Shown: positions 33,009 through 42,316 of the stretch, in pieces
How the letters are laid out: each line of letters opens with the position of its first letter
How positions within the stretch are numbered: position 1 is the stretch's first letter
Origin: Acidobacteriota bacterium
GTDB lineage: Bacteria; Acidobacteriota; Terriglobia; Acidiferrales; UBA7541
Length of the DNA: 64,000 nt
Assembly: GCA_021818865.1 (NCBI GenBank)
Contig: JAKASX010000003.1
Span: 1 to 64,000, forward strand
Reading direction: 5' to 3'
The notes under the pieces: generated by a model
The model's input: only the letters and a program-made list of their open reading frames with translations
What the model was told of the DNA's origin: nothing
Databases searched by the model: none
Translations under genes and position numbers: made by a program

Positions 33009-33030
33009 GCACGGCCAGGATTGGCCGTGC
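33009..33030. repeat. GCACGGCCA-type hairpin repeat upstream of hutI
   Basis: The arms GCACGGCCA (33009-33017) and TGGCCGTGC (33022-33030) pair perfectly around GGAT. A related hairpin, GGCACGGTT/AACCGTGCC, occurs at 58131-58150. It sits in the hutU-hutI gap and may affect relative expression or be a REP-like element. Confidence 0.55.
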
Positions 33031-33086
33031 TACCGGAAACGGTTTCGTGCCCGACCCTCCGGGTGCGTGCGGAGAAGCGAAGTTCA

Positions 33087-34352
33087 GTGGCCGAGAATCT
33101 CCTACTGACGAATATCGGGCAGCTCGTGACCATGCGCGGACTGGTGCCGCGGCGCGGGCGTTCGCTTGCCGATCCGGGCCTCGTGAGAGACGCGGCCGTG
33201 CTCGTCGAAGACGGCCGTGTCGCGGCCGTCGGAGCGCGGCGCAAGATCGAGCGGATGCGCGAAGCGCTGCGGGCGCGAAAGATGGATCTGGGCGGGCGCG
33301 TGATGTTGCCGGGGCTGGTGGATTCGCACACGCACCTGGTTTTTGCGGCGAGCCGCGTGGAGGAATACGAAATGCGGATTGCCGGCGCGAGCTACGAAGA
33401 GATCGCGCGAGCGGGTGGCGGAATCCGGGCGAGCGTGCGAAAGCTGCGCGCGATGCCGGAACCGGCGCTCGAACGGCTGGCGCTCGGCCGCCTGGCGCAA
33501 TTCGCGGCGCACGGGACGACGACGGTCGAGGCAAAGAGCGGTTATGGGCTGGACCTGGCATCGGAACTGAAAATTCTGAGGGTGCAACGATCGCTCGCGC
33601 GCAAGCAGCCGCTCGAAATCATTTCCACGTTTCTCGGCGCGCACGTTGTGCCTCCTGAATACGCCAACCGCCAGCGCGAATACGTCGAACTGCTGACGCG
33701 GAGAATGATTCCAGCGGCTGCTCGGGATGCCTTGGCCGAATTCTGCGATGTATTTTGCGATCGCGGGGCATTTTCCGTGGAAGAGGCGCGGCGGATTCTG
33801 ACGGCTGGGCGCGCTTGCGGCCTCTATCCTCGCTTGCACGCCGAGCAACTAGCGCGGACGGGTGCGGCGCGGCTGGCGGTGGAACTCCGCGCGGCGAGCG
33901 CGGATCATCTGGATCAGGTGACGCGCGGCGACATCGAGCTGCTGGCGAAATCGAGCGTGGTTTGCACGCTGCTTCCCGGCGCGAGCCTGCATCTTGGCGT
34001 TCCGTTCGCGCCGGGCCGAGCGCTGGTGGACGCGGGTGCGATCATCGCGCTGGCCACTGACTTCAATCCCGGAACGAGTCCCACGTTGAGCTTGCCGATG
34101 GCGATGTCGCTCGCTTGCGACGGGATGCGGCTGCGGCCGGCGGAGGCGATCGCGGCGGCAACGGTGAATGCGGCGTATTCGCTCCGGCGGCACGACCGGA
34201 TCGGCACGATTGAGGTTGGCAAACAAGCCGACCTGGCCGCATTCGACGTGGCTGACTACCGCGAAATTCCTTATTATTTTGGTGTTCACCTCGCCTGGCT
34301 GACGATCAAACGGGGAAAGATTCTCTACGCGCGCGAGCCGAAGCAGATCTGA
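33087..34352 (+). CDS. hutI: Imidazolonepropionase
   Basis: 421 residues from GTG 33087, close to the usual 405-420; an open frame upstream to TTG 33021 would run through the hairpin repeat and is less likely. Amidohydrolase metal motif DSHTHLVFAASR (~81-92), with RIAGASYEEIARAGGGI (~98-114), THAEQ-equivalent LHAEQLART (~252-260), a catalytic His in SADHLDQV (~272-279) and ATDFNPGTSPTLSLPMAM (~325-342). It hydrolyses imidazolonepropionate to N-formimino-L-glutamate, the third step of histidine degradation. Flanked by hutU and ftcD in pathway order. Confidence 0.95.
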   Translation: MAENLLLTNIGQLVTMRGLVPRRGRSLADPGLVRDAAVLVEDGRVAAVGARRKIERMREALRARKMDLGGRVMLPGLVDSHTHLVFAASRVEEYEMRIAGASYEEIARAGGGIRASVRKLRAMPEPALERLALGRLAQFAAHGTTTVEAKSGYGLDLASELKILRVQRSLARKQPLEIISTFLGAHVVPPEYANRQREYVELLTRRMIPAAARDALAEFCDVFCDRGAFSVEEARRILTAGRACGLYPRLHAEQLARTGAARLAVELRAASADHLDQVTRGDIELLAKSSVVCTLLPGASLHLGVPFAPGRALVDAGAIIALATDFNPGTSPTLSLPMAMSLACDGMRLRPAEAIAAATVNAAYSLRRHDRIGTIEVGKQADLAAFDVADYREIPYYFGVHLAWLTIKRGKILYAREPKQI

Positions 34353-34454
34353 GCCGCAGCGAGGCGAACGGGAGCCGTCTGCCAGCCATTCCGGCCCAGG
34401 GCGCATCTGTTTGTGAAGGGAGAAAGCGCAGGCCGGCGCGAGGAAGGGAAGCGA

Positions 34455-35993
34455 ATGCCGAAGATTATCGAGTGCGTGCCGAATTTTTCCGAAGGGCGAG
34501 ACGCGGCGAAAGTGGACGCGCTGGTGGCGGCGATGAGCGCGGTCGCGGGAGTCGCGGTACTCGACCGGGAAATGGATGCCGACCACAACCGCTCGGTGGT
34601 GACGCTGGCGGGCGAGCCGGAAGCGGTGGCCGAAGCGGCGCTGCGCGGGGTGGGCAAGGCGCTCGAACTCATCGATCTGACGCGGCACCAGGGCGCGCAT
34701 CCGCGGCTGGGCGCGACGGACGTGGTGCCCTTCGTGCCCGTCGAAGGCGTGACGATCGAGGATTGTGTCGCGCTGGCGCGGCGCGTGGGCAAGGAAATCT
34801 GGCAGCGGTTCCGCATTCCCGTCTATTTCTACGAGGCCGCCGCGCAACGGCCGGATCGCGTGAACCTGGAGGACGTGCGGCGCGGGCAATTCGAGCGCGT
34901 GCGCGAGGAAGTGCTGGTAAATCCGGACCGCGCGCCGGACGTCGGCGAGCCGCGGCTGCATCCGACGGCCGGGGCGACGATCGTGGGAGCGAGGAAATTC
35001 CTGATCGCCTACAATATTAATTTGAGCACGCCGGACGTTTCGGTGGCGAAAAAGATCGCCAAGGCGATCCGGTTTTCGACCGGCGGATTGCGGCACGTGA
35101 AATCCATGGGCGTGGAACTGAAGGCGCGGAACCTGGCACAGGTTTCTATCAATTTGACCGATTTCGAGCAGACGCCGATTCATCGCGTGTTCGAGATGGT
35201 CCGCTCGGAAGCGGCGCGCCATGGTGCCGCGATCGTGGGTAGCGAGATCGTGGGCCTGGTGCCGCGGCGCGCGATCGAAATGACGGCCGATTTTTACCTG
35301 CAATTCGAGAATTTCACCGCCGATCAGGTGCTCGAAAACCGCATGGCGCAGGCGCTCGCCGGCCAAGCCACGCCGGCGGCAGGAGTGGGACGCCTCGAAG
35401 CGATGGCGCGGCCGTTTCTCGACGCGCTGGGCGAGCCGACGGCAACGCCGGGCGGAGGGTCGGCGGCGGCGCTGGCGGGCGCGATGGCGGCGAGCCTGGG
35501 GCGAATGGTGGCCGGACTTTCGCGGAAAAAGAAATCGCAAGCGGCGCACGTGGACGAGCTGACGCGGCTCTTCGAGGAATTCGGCGCGGCGGCGCGTGAG
35601 CTATCGGCGGCGGTGGACCGGGACGCGACGGCATACGACGGGGTGGTCGCGGCGGCGCGGATGGCAAAAGCGACCCCTGAAGAACAGCGCAAGCGTGCCG
35701 AAGCGCTCGATTCGGCCACGCGGCACGCGGCGGAAGTTCCGCTCGAAGTGGCGCTGCGATCGGCGGGTTTGCTCGATCTGCTGGCGCAGCTCGAACCGGT
35801 GGCGAGCCAGGCGATGAAATCGGATTTGAAAGCGGCCGACGCGCTGGCGCGAGCGGCGGCGCGCGGCGCGATGGAGAACGTGGCGATCAATCTGGAATCC
35901 ATCGAAGACGCCGGGTACGTAGCGGAAATGAAGAAGCAGGCGGCGGCGATCGAAGCGCGGTGCGAACGAGCGCCGGCCGTTACCGCTCCCTGA
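34455..35993 (+). CDS. ftcD: Bifunctional glutamate formimidoyltransferase / formimino-THF cyclodeaminase
   Basis: 512 residues from ATG 34455 (MPKIIECVPNFSEGRD). The transferase domain (~1-300) shows CVPNFSEGRD (~7-16), DADHNRSVVT with the catalytic His (~39-48), GAHPRLGATDVVPFVP (~80-95) and YNINLSTPDV (~180-189). The cyclodeaminase domain (~320-500) has the hallmark PTATPGGGSAAALAGAM (~330-346) and a helical body. It moves the formimino group from formiminoglutamate to tetrahydrofolate, releasing glutamate, then cyclises to methenyl-THF with loss of ammonia. Bacteria often use HutF/HutG or HutE instead; this fused, animal-like architecture defines the folate-linked route here. Confidence 0.95.
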   Translation: MPKIIECVPNFSEGRDAAKVDALVAAMSAVAGVAVLDREMDADHNRSVVTLAGEPEAVAEAALRGVGKALELIDLTRHQGAHPRLGATDVVPFVPVEGVTIEDCVALARRVGKEIWQRFRIPVYFYEAAAQRPDRVNLEDVRRGQFERVREEVLVNPDRAPDVGEPRLHPTAGATIVGARKFLIAYNINLSTPDVSVAKKIAKAIRFSTGGLRHVKSMGVELKARNLAQVSINLTDFEQTPIHRVFEMVRSEAARHGAAIVGSEIVGLVPRRAIEMTADFYLQFENFTADQVLENRMAQALAGQATPAAGVGRLEAMARPFLDALGEPTATPGGGSAAALAGAMAASLGRMVAGLSRKKKSQAAHVDELTRLFEEFGAAARELSAAVDRDATAYDGVVAAARMAKATPEEQRKRAEALDSATRHAAEVPLEVALRSAGLLDLLAQLEPVASQAMKSDLKAADALARAAARGAMENVAINLESIEDAGYVAEMKKQAAAIEARCERAPAVTAP

Positions 35994-36015
35994 GCGGCAA
36001 AAAGGGGATACGAAG

Positions 36016-36993
36016 ATGAGGAAGAAAGCGGCGTGGGGGCTGGCGCTGGTTGCGGCGCTGGCGATCGGGATCGTTCCGGCGGCACGAGCGAGCACGCTCG
36101 ATACGCAGGTGGTGGCGCTGTTTCCGAAAAGCGTGGGCGAATTCGCTTACGCGGACATGAAAGCGGCGCAGCGGCACATATGGTTTCCGCAGCTGGAGCA
36201 GCAGATTCTGCCGGCGCGCTTCCGCCAATTCGAAACGTTTCTGAAATCGGCCGGCATCGATCCGACGACGCAGGTGGAACAACTTGCCTTCGCGGCGATT
36301 CCGGCGAGCCAGAAGAACCCGGAGGAAGTGCTCGGCGTCGCGCTGGGTGAATTTCAACCGGATACGGCCGAGGCCAACCTGAGACGGCTGAAGCTGCCGA
36401 CCAAGCGCCTGCACGGCTACACGCTTTACGCGTTCGGCTCCGGCACGAGCCCTTATGACATTTTCTTTTTCTTCCTCGATTCGAACACGGCGGTTTTCGG
36501 GCAGGGCGACGCGATCAACAAAATGCTGGCGGTACGCTTCAACGGCGAACCAAGCCTGCTTTCGAATAACGAGCTGTATCCCTTGATCGATCAGGTGAAC
36601 GGACAAGGGCTGATCTGGGCGGTGCTGAATCAGCACTACACGAGGCTCGGATTGCGGCAGCTGCTGCCGGAAGTGGCGCAGGCGCAGCAATCGGCGCTGC
36701 TGTTCCAGAAAATCCATTCGATGATCATCAGCGTGGACGATTCTTCGGGCATCGACACCAAATTCGAGGCCGTTTGCACGACGCCAACCGATGCCGACAA
36801 TCTGGCGGCGCTGCTGCAGGCGGGCATTCTGTACCGGCGATATCAGGCCAGCCAGTCGAATCCGGCTCTGGCGAAGTTGCTGGACCAGGCGCAGGTCGCG
36901 CCGCGGGGCGACCGGCTGGATCTGGAATTCGATCTGAGCGAGAGTCAGATGGTCGCGCTGATCGCGCAGCGGACGTTCGCGGTTTCCATGTAG
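36016..36993 (+). CDS. Secreted or periplasmic protein of unknown function
   Basis: 325 residues. A signal peptide (MRKKAAWGLALVAALAIGIV, cleaved near ARA-S) precedes LDTQVVALFPKSVGEFAYAD (~32-51). Later parts are VEQLAFAAIP, YAFGSGTSPYDIFFFFLD, AVFGQGDAINKMLAVR, then helical repeats rich in Leu/Gln to the end. No cysteines suggest disulfides except one near residue 253. The pattern LFPKSVGEFAYADMK, a self-assessment of deviation by score-like domain, recalls DUF3352-type exported proteins, but I cannot assign it. It lies 22 bases after ftcD and has its own AAGGGG site, so it is possibly co-transcribed with the hut genes. Confidence 0.7.
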   Translation: MRKKAAWGLALVAALAIGIVPAARASTLDTQVVALFPKSVGEFAYADMKAAQRHIWFPQLEQQILPARFRQFETFLKSAGIDPTTQVEQLAFAAIPASQKNPEEVLGVALGEFQPDTAEANLRRLKLPTKRLHGYTLYAFGSGTSPYDIFFFFLDSNTAVFGQGDAINKMLAVRFNGEPSLLSNNELYPLIDQVNGQGLIWAVLNQHYTRLGLRQLLPEVAQAQQSALLFQKIHSMIISVDDSSGIDTKFEAVCTTPTDADNLAALLQAGILYRRYQASQSNPALAKLLDQAQVAPRGDRLDLEFDLSESQMVALIAQRTFAVSM

Positions 36994-37017
36994 AGGCGCG
37001 GCAAACCGGCCCGGGCG

Positions 37018-37407
37018 TCAGGAATGGGCGTGGGAGGGATGGGCGCCGGGCAGGAACTTCACGAGTTTCAGGCGCGTTTCGACGGCGCCGGTTTGCTCTT
37101 CGACGCGATCGATTCCCGCCAGCTTCCGCGCGGAGGCCCATTCACCGTGGCCGGCGCCCGGCCGCTCCAAATCGATTTCGATCCGGTTCGGGTGTTCGCC
37201 GATGCGAACGGTGACGGTTTCGTCGGCAGCGAGCGTGGCGAGCGCTTCCTTTAGCAATCCTTCGGTGGTGGCGACGAGCGCCGCTTCCTCTTCCGGAGGC
37301 AATCCCAGATGGCGGGACGTATGCTCGATCGCTCCACGGACGGCGCCCACCGCGCGTGAGTCGCTCGGAACGCGTAATTCGGTTTGGCAGTGTTCAGTTG
37401 GGGTCAT
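37018..37407 (-). CDS. Degenerate RsbW/HATPase_c_2-like protein
   Basis: 129 residues from ATG 37407. The opening CQTELRVPSDSRAVGAVRGA and IEHTSRHLGLPPEEEAALVA match the first strand and helix of RsbW/SpoIIAB-type anti-sigma kinases. The following helix is TTEGLLKEALATLA, where active proteins have E-(A/L)-x-x-N. The G1 (D-x-G-x-G) and G2 (G-x-G-L) boxes are not visible; VRIGEHPNRIEIDLERPG and the acidic tail stand in their place. ATP binding is therefore doubtful, and a partner-binding role is more likely. It converges on the previous gene with a 24-base gap. Fold assignment is tentative. Confidence 0.5.
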   Translation of the reverse strand: MTPTEHCQTELRVPSDSRAVGAVRGAIEHTSRHLGLPPEEEAALVATTEGLLKEALATLAADETVTVRIGEHPNRIEIDLERPGAGHGEWASARKLAGIDRVEEQTGAVETRLKLVKFLPGAHPSHAHS

Positions 37408-37944
37408 GGATTGCCAATCAGCGGCCGTTTTCACCAGGCCGTTCCCTTCGGATCACCCGCGCCGCCGGTTTCCGGCGGCCCTTCCCTGCGCCTCGCGGCG
37501 CATTTGCCCGTGACCGGGAACTATATGACAGACGCAGCCGGTTGGACAACTTCGGAAAGGGGGTTTTTGTGAGGTTGGGCAGGGATGAGCCGGTTTGCGG
37601 AGGCGCGGACGCGGGTCGAACAGCGTGAATTTGCGCTTTCGCTTTCGATTCGCTTGCGTGAAAGCCCCCGATGGTCGTAGTCTGTAAATCTGGTGTGAGC
37701 AGGGATTCGCTCCCCCCTGCGGGCCGTAAGGTAAGGAATTGTTCCGGGCTCCTCCGCAAGGGCGTCACACCGGAACGTGGCTCGGGAGGCTTCGGATTTC
37801 TCCTTCGCCCTTCCAGTGGAGCGAACGTGGCCGGTGCGGCGCCGGCCGTTGTCGCATTTCCCTCACCCTTTTCTCTTCCACGAGTTTTCCCGTAGTCGGT
37901 TTCTCGTCGTCGGCCCCAACATATTTCCCTTTTGAGGTGAGCTG
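37408..37944. other. 537-base divergent intergenic region upstream of pntAA
   Basis: Between the RsbW-like gene (minus) and the transhydrogenase operon (plus). It must hold the operon promoter. GAGGTGAG just before the pntAA ATG is the ribosome binding site. No hidden gene, riboswitch or convincing promoter pair was recognised in the rest. Confidence 0.45.
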
Positions 37945-39114
37945 ATGGTTATCGGTGTTCCCAAAGAAATCTTTCCCGGCGAGCGGCGCGTCCCTCTGAT
38001 ACCGGCGGTGCTGCCGAGTCTCGCAAAGGCGGGTCTGGAAGTGGTCGTGCAAGCGGGGGCCGGGGTCGAAGCCGGCTATCCCGACGCCGAATTCGAAGCG
38101 AAAGGCGCCAAGATACTGCCGGACCGAGCCCAGGTGTTCGCGAAGGCCGACGTGATCCTGCAAGTGCTTTGTTACGGCGCGAACGACCGCAACGGCGCGG
38201 ATGATCTGCCGCTGCTCCGCCGCGGCCAGGTGCTCATCGGATTCCTGCGGCCGCTGGGCTCGAAGGAGATCGTCGGCCGACTGGCCGCGACGGGCGTTTC
38301 GGCGTTTTCGTTCGAGCTGATGCCGCGCATCACTCGGGCGCAAAACATGGACGCGCTGAGCTCGATGGCGACGATTTCCGGTTACAAGGCCGTGCTGCTG
38401 GCGGCCGACCGGCTGCCGCGGGTGTTCCCGATGCTGACCACCGCGGCGGGTACGATCACGCCGGCGCGCGTCCTCGTGATCGGCGCGGGCGTGGCCGGGC
38501 TGCAGGCGATCGCCACGGCGCACCGGCTGGGAGCGATCACCTCCGGCTACGACGTTCGCCCGGCGGCGCGCGAGCAGATTCAGAGCCTTGGCGGCCGCGT
38601 GGTCGAATTGCAGCTGGAAACCGCGCAGGCGGAGGACAAGCGCGGCTACGCCACGGCCCAGGACGAGTCGTTTTACCAGCGCCAGCGGGAACAGCTCGGC
38701 CAGGTTGTGGCGGCAAGTGACGTCGTGATTACCACCGCCGTTGTTCCGGGCCGCAAACCTCCCTTGCTCATCACCGCAGACGCGGTGCGCCACATGGCGC
38801 CGGGATCGGTGGTGATCGACATGGCCGCCGAGCGCGGCGGCAATTGCGAATTGACGCGCACTGGCGAAGTCGTGGTCGAAAGCGGTGTCACCCTGGTGGG
38901 GTATTTCAACCTGGCCAGCACCGTGCCGTATCACGCGAGCCAGATGTACGCCCGCAATGCGGTCACGTTCCTGCAACACTTGGTGAAGGACGGCCAGATA
39001 CCGCTCGATCGCGACGACGAGATCCTCCGGGAGACGCTCGTTACGCGCGGGGGCGAAATCGTTCAGCCGCGCGTGCGCGAGTTCTTCTCGCTCCCGGCGC
39101 TGGGAAAGAATTAA
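37945..39114 (+). CDS. pntAA: Proton-translocating NAD(P) transhydrogenase, subunit alpha part 1
   Basis: 389 residues, the length of the split alpha-1 (domain I) subunit. Motifs: GVPKEIFPGERRVPLIP (~4-20), GAGVEAGYPDAEFEAKGAK (~36-54), MPRITRAQNMDALSSMATISGYKA (~129-152), the NAD(H) fold GAGVAGLQAIATAHRLGA (~178-195), and the late SVVIDMAAERGGN and ARNAVTFLQHL. It binds NAD(H) on the cytosolic side. With PntAB and PntB it drives hydride transfer from NADH to NADP+ using the proton gradient. The next gene starts 12 bases later with AAGGAGG in the gap, so this is an operon. Confidence 0.95.
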   Translation: MVIGVPKEIFPGERRVPLIPAVLPSLAKAGLEVVVQAGAGVEAGYPDAEFEAKGAKILPDRAQVFAKADVILQVLCYGANDRNGADDLPLLRRGQVLIGFLRPLGSKEIVGRLAATGVSAFSFELMPRITRAQNMDALSSMATISGYKAVLLAADRLPRVFPMLTTAAGTITPARVLVIGAGVAGLQAIATAHRLGAITSGYDVRPAAREQIQSLGGRVVELQLETAQAEDKRGYATAQDESFYQRQREQLGQVVAASDVVITTAVVPGRKPPLLITADAVRHMAPGSVVIDMAAERGGNCELTRTGEVVVESGVTLVGYFNLASTVPYHASQMYARNAVTFLQHLVKDGQIPLDRDDEILRETLVTRGGEIVQPRVREFFSLPALGKN

Positions 39115-39126
39115 GGAGGAAGGCGA

Positions 39127-39423
39127 ATGCCGGCGGATTTCATCATTAGCTTGTACATCTTTGTGCTGGGCGGATTCATCGGGTTCAGTGTGATTACCCG
39201 CGTTTCCCGCCTGCTCCACACCCCCTTGATGTCTCTCACAAATGCTCTGGACGCGGTCGTGGTCGTTGCAGCCATGATCATCGCCGGCCGGCGCGAAACG
39301 GAACTGGCGGTGATTCTGGGCACGATCGGCGTGGCCGCCTCCTTCAGCAACGCCGTGGGCGGATTCATCATCACCGAGCGGATGCTGGGCATGTTCAAGA
39401 CAGGCAAGGCGAACAAGTCATGA
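39127..39423 (+). CDS. pntAB: NAD(P) transhydrogenase, subunit alpha part 2
   Basis: 98 residues with three transmembrane helices: FIISLYIFVLGGFIGFSVI (~4-22), LDAVVVVAAMIIAG (~41-54) and ELAVILGTIGVAASFSNAVG (~59-78), plus the conserved TPLMSLTNA loop (~32-40). This is the separately encoded membrane part of the alpha subunit, found in three-gene transhydrogenases. It forms part of the proton channel with PntB. Its stop overlaps the pntB start by four bases (ATGA), a clear coupling signal. Confidence 0.95.
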   Translation: MPADFIISLYIFVLGGFIGFSVITRVSRLLHTPLMSLTNALDAVVVVAAMIIAGRRETELAVILGTIGVAASFSNAVGGFIITERMLGMFKTGKANKS

Positions 39424-40814
39424 ATCCCATCGTTCAACAGCACGTCACCGATTTCGTCTACCTGGCTTCGATCATCCTCTTCATCCTTTCGCTCAAGTGG
39501 CTCAGCTCTCCCGCGACCGCCCGCCGCGGCGTGCGCGCGGGCGAGATCGGTATGGCGATCGCCATCCTCGCTACGCTCGCCGGCGCTGGCATCGTCCAAT
39601 ACACGTGGATCCTGGTCGGACTGGCCGTTGGCGGGGCGGTGGGCGTCCCGCTTGGCTTGGTGAAGACGACGGCGGTGCCCCAGCGAACCGCGCTCAGCCA
39701 CGCATTCGGCGCGCTGACCGCGGCGCTGATTGGCATCTCGGAGTATTACATCCAGACGCCGCACGTCCCTAAATTCGGCATGATCGAGATCGCGCTCGAA
39801 GTGATCATCGGCGGCCTCACCTTCACCGGCAGCTTGATCGCCGCAGGGAAGCTGCAGGAAATCCTGCCGCAGCGCCCGATGACGTATCGCGGACAGAACA
39901 TCGTCAGCCTGACTGTGCTCGCCGCCGCGATCGGCATCGGGATCACGCTGATGTTCTGGCAGGACATTTCGTGGCTTTTCCCTGTAATGGTCGTCATTTC
40001 GTTGTTGTTTGGCATGATGCTGGTGATGCCGATCGGCGGCGCGGACATGCCCACCGTAATCGCGCTGCTGAACTCCTACGCCGGCTTGGCCGATGCCCTG
40101 CTCGGTTTCGTGCTCAACAGCAAGGTGCTGATCGTCGCCGGCGCGCTCGATGGGGCGAGCGGCTTCATCCTCGCGGTGATCATGTGCAAGGCGATGAACC
40201 GTTCCTTCACCAACGTGCTCTTCGGCGCGTTCGGCCAGCTGCAAACGGGCGCGGGCAAAGGCGTCGAAGAGCGCACGGTGCGCTCGGCCACGCCGGAAGA
40301 CGCCGCCGACATCCTGAAAGCCGCAAGCAGCGTGGTGATCGTGCCGGGCTACGGTATGGCCGTCGCGCAGGCGCAGCACAAAGTGCGTGAACTGTACGAC
40401 CTCCTCACCAAGCAGGGAATTAACGTGACCTTCGGCGTGCATCCGGTGGCCGGGCGCATGCCGGGACACATGAACGTGCTGCTGGCCGAGGCCGATATTC
40501 CCTACGACAAGCTGCTCGACATGGACCAGGTGAACGGTGATATGCCGCAAACCGACGTCGCGCTCATCATCGGTGCCAACGACGTCTGCAACCCGGCTGC
40601 GCGCACCGATTCTTCCAGCCCCATCTTCGGCATGCCGATCATCGACGTGGACAAGGCGCGCACCGTGATGGTGGTCAAGCGAAGCCTCAATCCCGGCTTC
40701 GCCGGAATCGATAACCCGCTGTTCTACATGGACAAGACCCTGATGCTCTTCGGCGATGCCAAAAACTTCATCGGCGAAGTGGTTCGGGAACTCGGTCCAG
40801 GCTCGCACCTCTAG
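39420..40814 (+). CDS. pntB: NAD(P) transhydrogenase, subunit beta
   Basis: 464 residues. About nine membrane helices (~1-270) are followed by the NADP(H)-binding domain III (~285-464). Visible motifs: MPIGGADMPTVIALLNSYAG (~202-221), VIVPGYGMAVAQAQHKVREL (~306-325), FGVHPVAGRMPGHMNVLLAEA (~338-358), IIGANDVCNPAARTD (~382-396) and SLNPGFAGIDNPLFY (~421-435), all typical of dIII. It makes NADPH for biosynthesis and reductive defence at the inner membrane. The cytochrome bd genes follow 177 bases later on the same strand, but whether transcription continues is unclear. Confidence 0.96.
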   Translation: MNPIVQQHVTDFVYLASIILFILSLKWLSSPATARRGVRAGEIGMAIAILATLAGAGIVQYTWILVGLAVGGAVGVPLGLVKTTAVPQRTALSHAFGALTAALIGISEYYIQTPHVPKFGMIEIALEVIIGGLTFTGSLIAAGKLQEILPQRPMTYRGQNIVSLTVLAAAIGIGITLMFWQDISWLFPVMVVISLLFGMMLVMPIGGADMPTVIALLNSYAGLADALLGFVLNSKVLIVAGALDGASGFILAVIMCKAMNRSFTNVLFGAFGQLQTGAGKGVEERTVRSATPEDAADILKAASSVVIVPGYGMAVAQAQHKVRELYDLLTKQGINVTFGVHPVAGRMPGHMNVLLAEADIPYDKLLDMDQVNGDMPQTDVALIIGANDVCNPAARTDSSSPIFGMPIIDVDKARTVMVVKRSLNPGFAGIDNPLFYMDKTLMLFGDAKNFIGEVVRELGPGSHL

Positions 40815-40991
40815 GCTGCACTTTCCGCGAGCGCATGCTCGCGCCGGCATCCGGTCCTCGGCCGCGTGGATTGCGGCCGAGTGACCCCGTCGGGAAGCCA
40901 CGCTCCGGCACGGCTCTCGGTGAACGGCGGATGCGAGCCGGCAAAGCCTGCGCCCTGGAATTTTGGGCAAGGCGGCGCAGGGAGGTGAACG

Positions 40992-42314
40992 TTGGGCTCG
41001 GCACTGACGATCGATCGTTGGCAATTCGCTTTTACCGTCACGTTCCACTACATCTTTCCGCAGATCACCATGGGGCTGGCGCTGCTCATCCTGATCCTGA
41101 AGACGCTCGCGCTGCGCACCGGCGAGGAGCGGTACAACCGGGCGGCGCGATTCTGGCTGCGGATTTTCGGCATCAGCTTCGCGCTCGGGGTGGTCACCGG
41201 GATTCCGATGGAATTCCAGTTCGGCACGAACTGGGCGCAATTTTCCCGCGCGGTGGGCGGCGTGATCGGCCAGACGCTGGCGATGGAGGGCGTTTTCGCC
41301 TTCTTCCTCGAATCGAGTTTTCTGGGACTGCTGCTCTTCGGGGAAAAGCGGCTGAGCCCGCGAGCCCATTGGGCCTCCTCGCTGGCGCTTTTCCTGGGTT
41401 CGTGGCTCTCCGGCTATTTCATCATCGCGACGAACGGATGGATGCAGCACCCGGTCGGATATACGCTCGGATCGAACGGACAATTTTCGCTCGCCAGTTT
41501 TTGGGCGCTCGTCGGCAATTCCTGGGCCGGCTGGGAGTACGCGCACAACATGCTGGGCGCGGTGGTGACCGCGTCTTTTCTGATGGCCTCAATCGGGGCC
41601 TTCTACCTGCTTTCGGGCCGCGAGCGCGTCCACGGCGAGCTTTTCGTTCGAACCGGCGTGATTGTGGGGCTGGTGGCGGCGTTGCTGATGGTCTTTCCGA
41701 CCGGCGATAGTGAAAGCAAAATGGTGGCCACGAATCAGCCCTCGACCTTCGCCGCGATGGAGGGGCTGTTTGATTCGCAAGCCGGCGCGCCCATCGCGAT
41801 TCTGGGCCAGCCGGACATGGCGAAACGCCGGCTGGATAATCCGCTGACGATCCCGCGCGTCCTGAGTTTTCTGACGTATCGCCGCTGGGCTGCGGAAGTG
41901 AAGGGGCTGGATGCGATTCCGGAATCGGAATGGCCGGATCAGGTGCCGCTCGTCTATTACAGCTATCACATCATGGTGGGGCTGGGGACGATTTTCGTCG
42001 CGGTGCTGGTGATTGCGGGATTCTTGCTGTGGCGCGGGCGCCTGTTCGATTCGCGGGCGATACTGTGGGCGCTGCTGCTGTCTTTGCCGTTTCCCTTCAT
42101 CGCGAATACGGCGGGTTGGATCACCGCCGAAGCGGGCCGCCAGCCATGGCTCGTCTATTCGCTGGTGCGGACAAGTGCCGGCTATTCCACGCAGGTTTCC
42201 TCGGGCAACGCGCTATTCACCTTGGTCGGATTCCTGGGCATGTACGGCCTGCTGAGTCTGCTGTTTCTCTTCCTCGTGTGGCGGGAAATCGAGCGCGGAC
42301 CGGAGGTGGCATAG
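40992..42314 (+). CDS. cydA: Cytochrome bd oxidase subunit I, cyanide-insensitive type
   Basis: 440 residues starting at TTG 40992, with GGAGGTGAACG immediately upstream. Heme ligands are visible: His19 (FHYIF, heme b595/d side) and the His of GWEYAHNML (~183-191, heme b558). GWITAEAGRQPW (~377-388), a bd-type signature, is present. The quinol-binding Q-loop region between helices is short, as in CioA/CIO-type oxidases rather than the long-loop E. coli type. The enzyme oxidises quinol and reduces oxygen to water with high affinity and without proton pumping. cydB follows two bases after the stop. The upstream transhydrogenase suggests a redox-balancing block. Confidence 0.93.
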   Translation: MGSALTIDRWQFAFTVTFHYIFPQITMGLALLILILKTLALRTGEERYNRAARFWLRIFGISFALGVVTGIPMEFQFGTNWAQFSRAVGGVIGQTLAMEGVFAFFLESSFLGLLLFGEKRLSPRAHWASSLALFLGSWLSGYFIIATNGWMQHPVGYTLGSNGQFSLASFWALVGNSWAGWEYAHNMLGAVVTASFLMASIGAFYLLSGRERVHGELFVRTGVIVGLVAALLMVFPTGDSESKMVATNQPSTFAAMEGLFDSQAGAPIAILGQPDMAKRRLDNPLTIPRVLSFLTYRRWAAEVKGLDAIPESEWPDQVPLVYYSYHIMVGLGTIFVAVLVIAGFLLWRGRLFDSRAILWALLLSLPFPFIANTAGWITAEAGRQPWLVYSLVRTSAGYSTQVSSGNALFTLVGFLGMYGLLSLLFLFLVWREIERGPEVA

Positions 42315-42316
42315 CC

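Noticed and set aside
39111-41546. Minus-strand open frame of 811 codons opposite pntAB, pntB and cydA
   Set aside because: Antisense shadow of three well-conserved plus-strand genes; the only hydrophobic part is the tail opposite pntAB.
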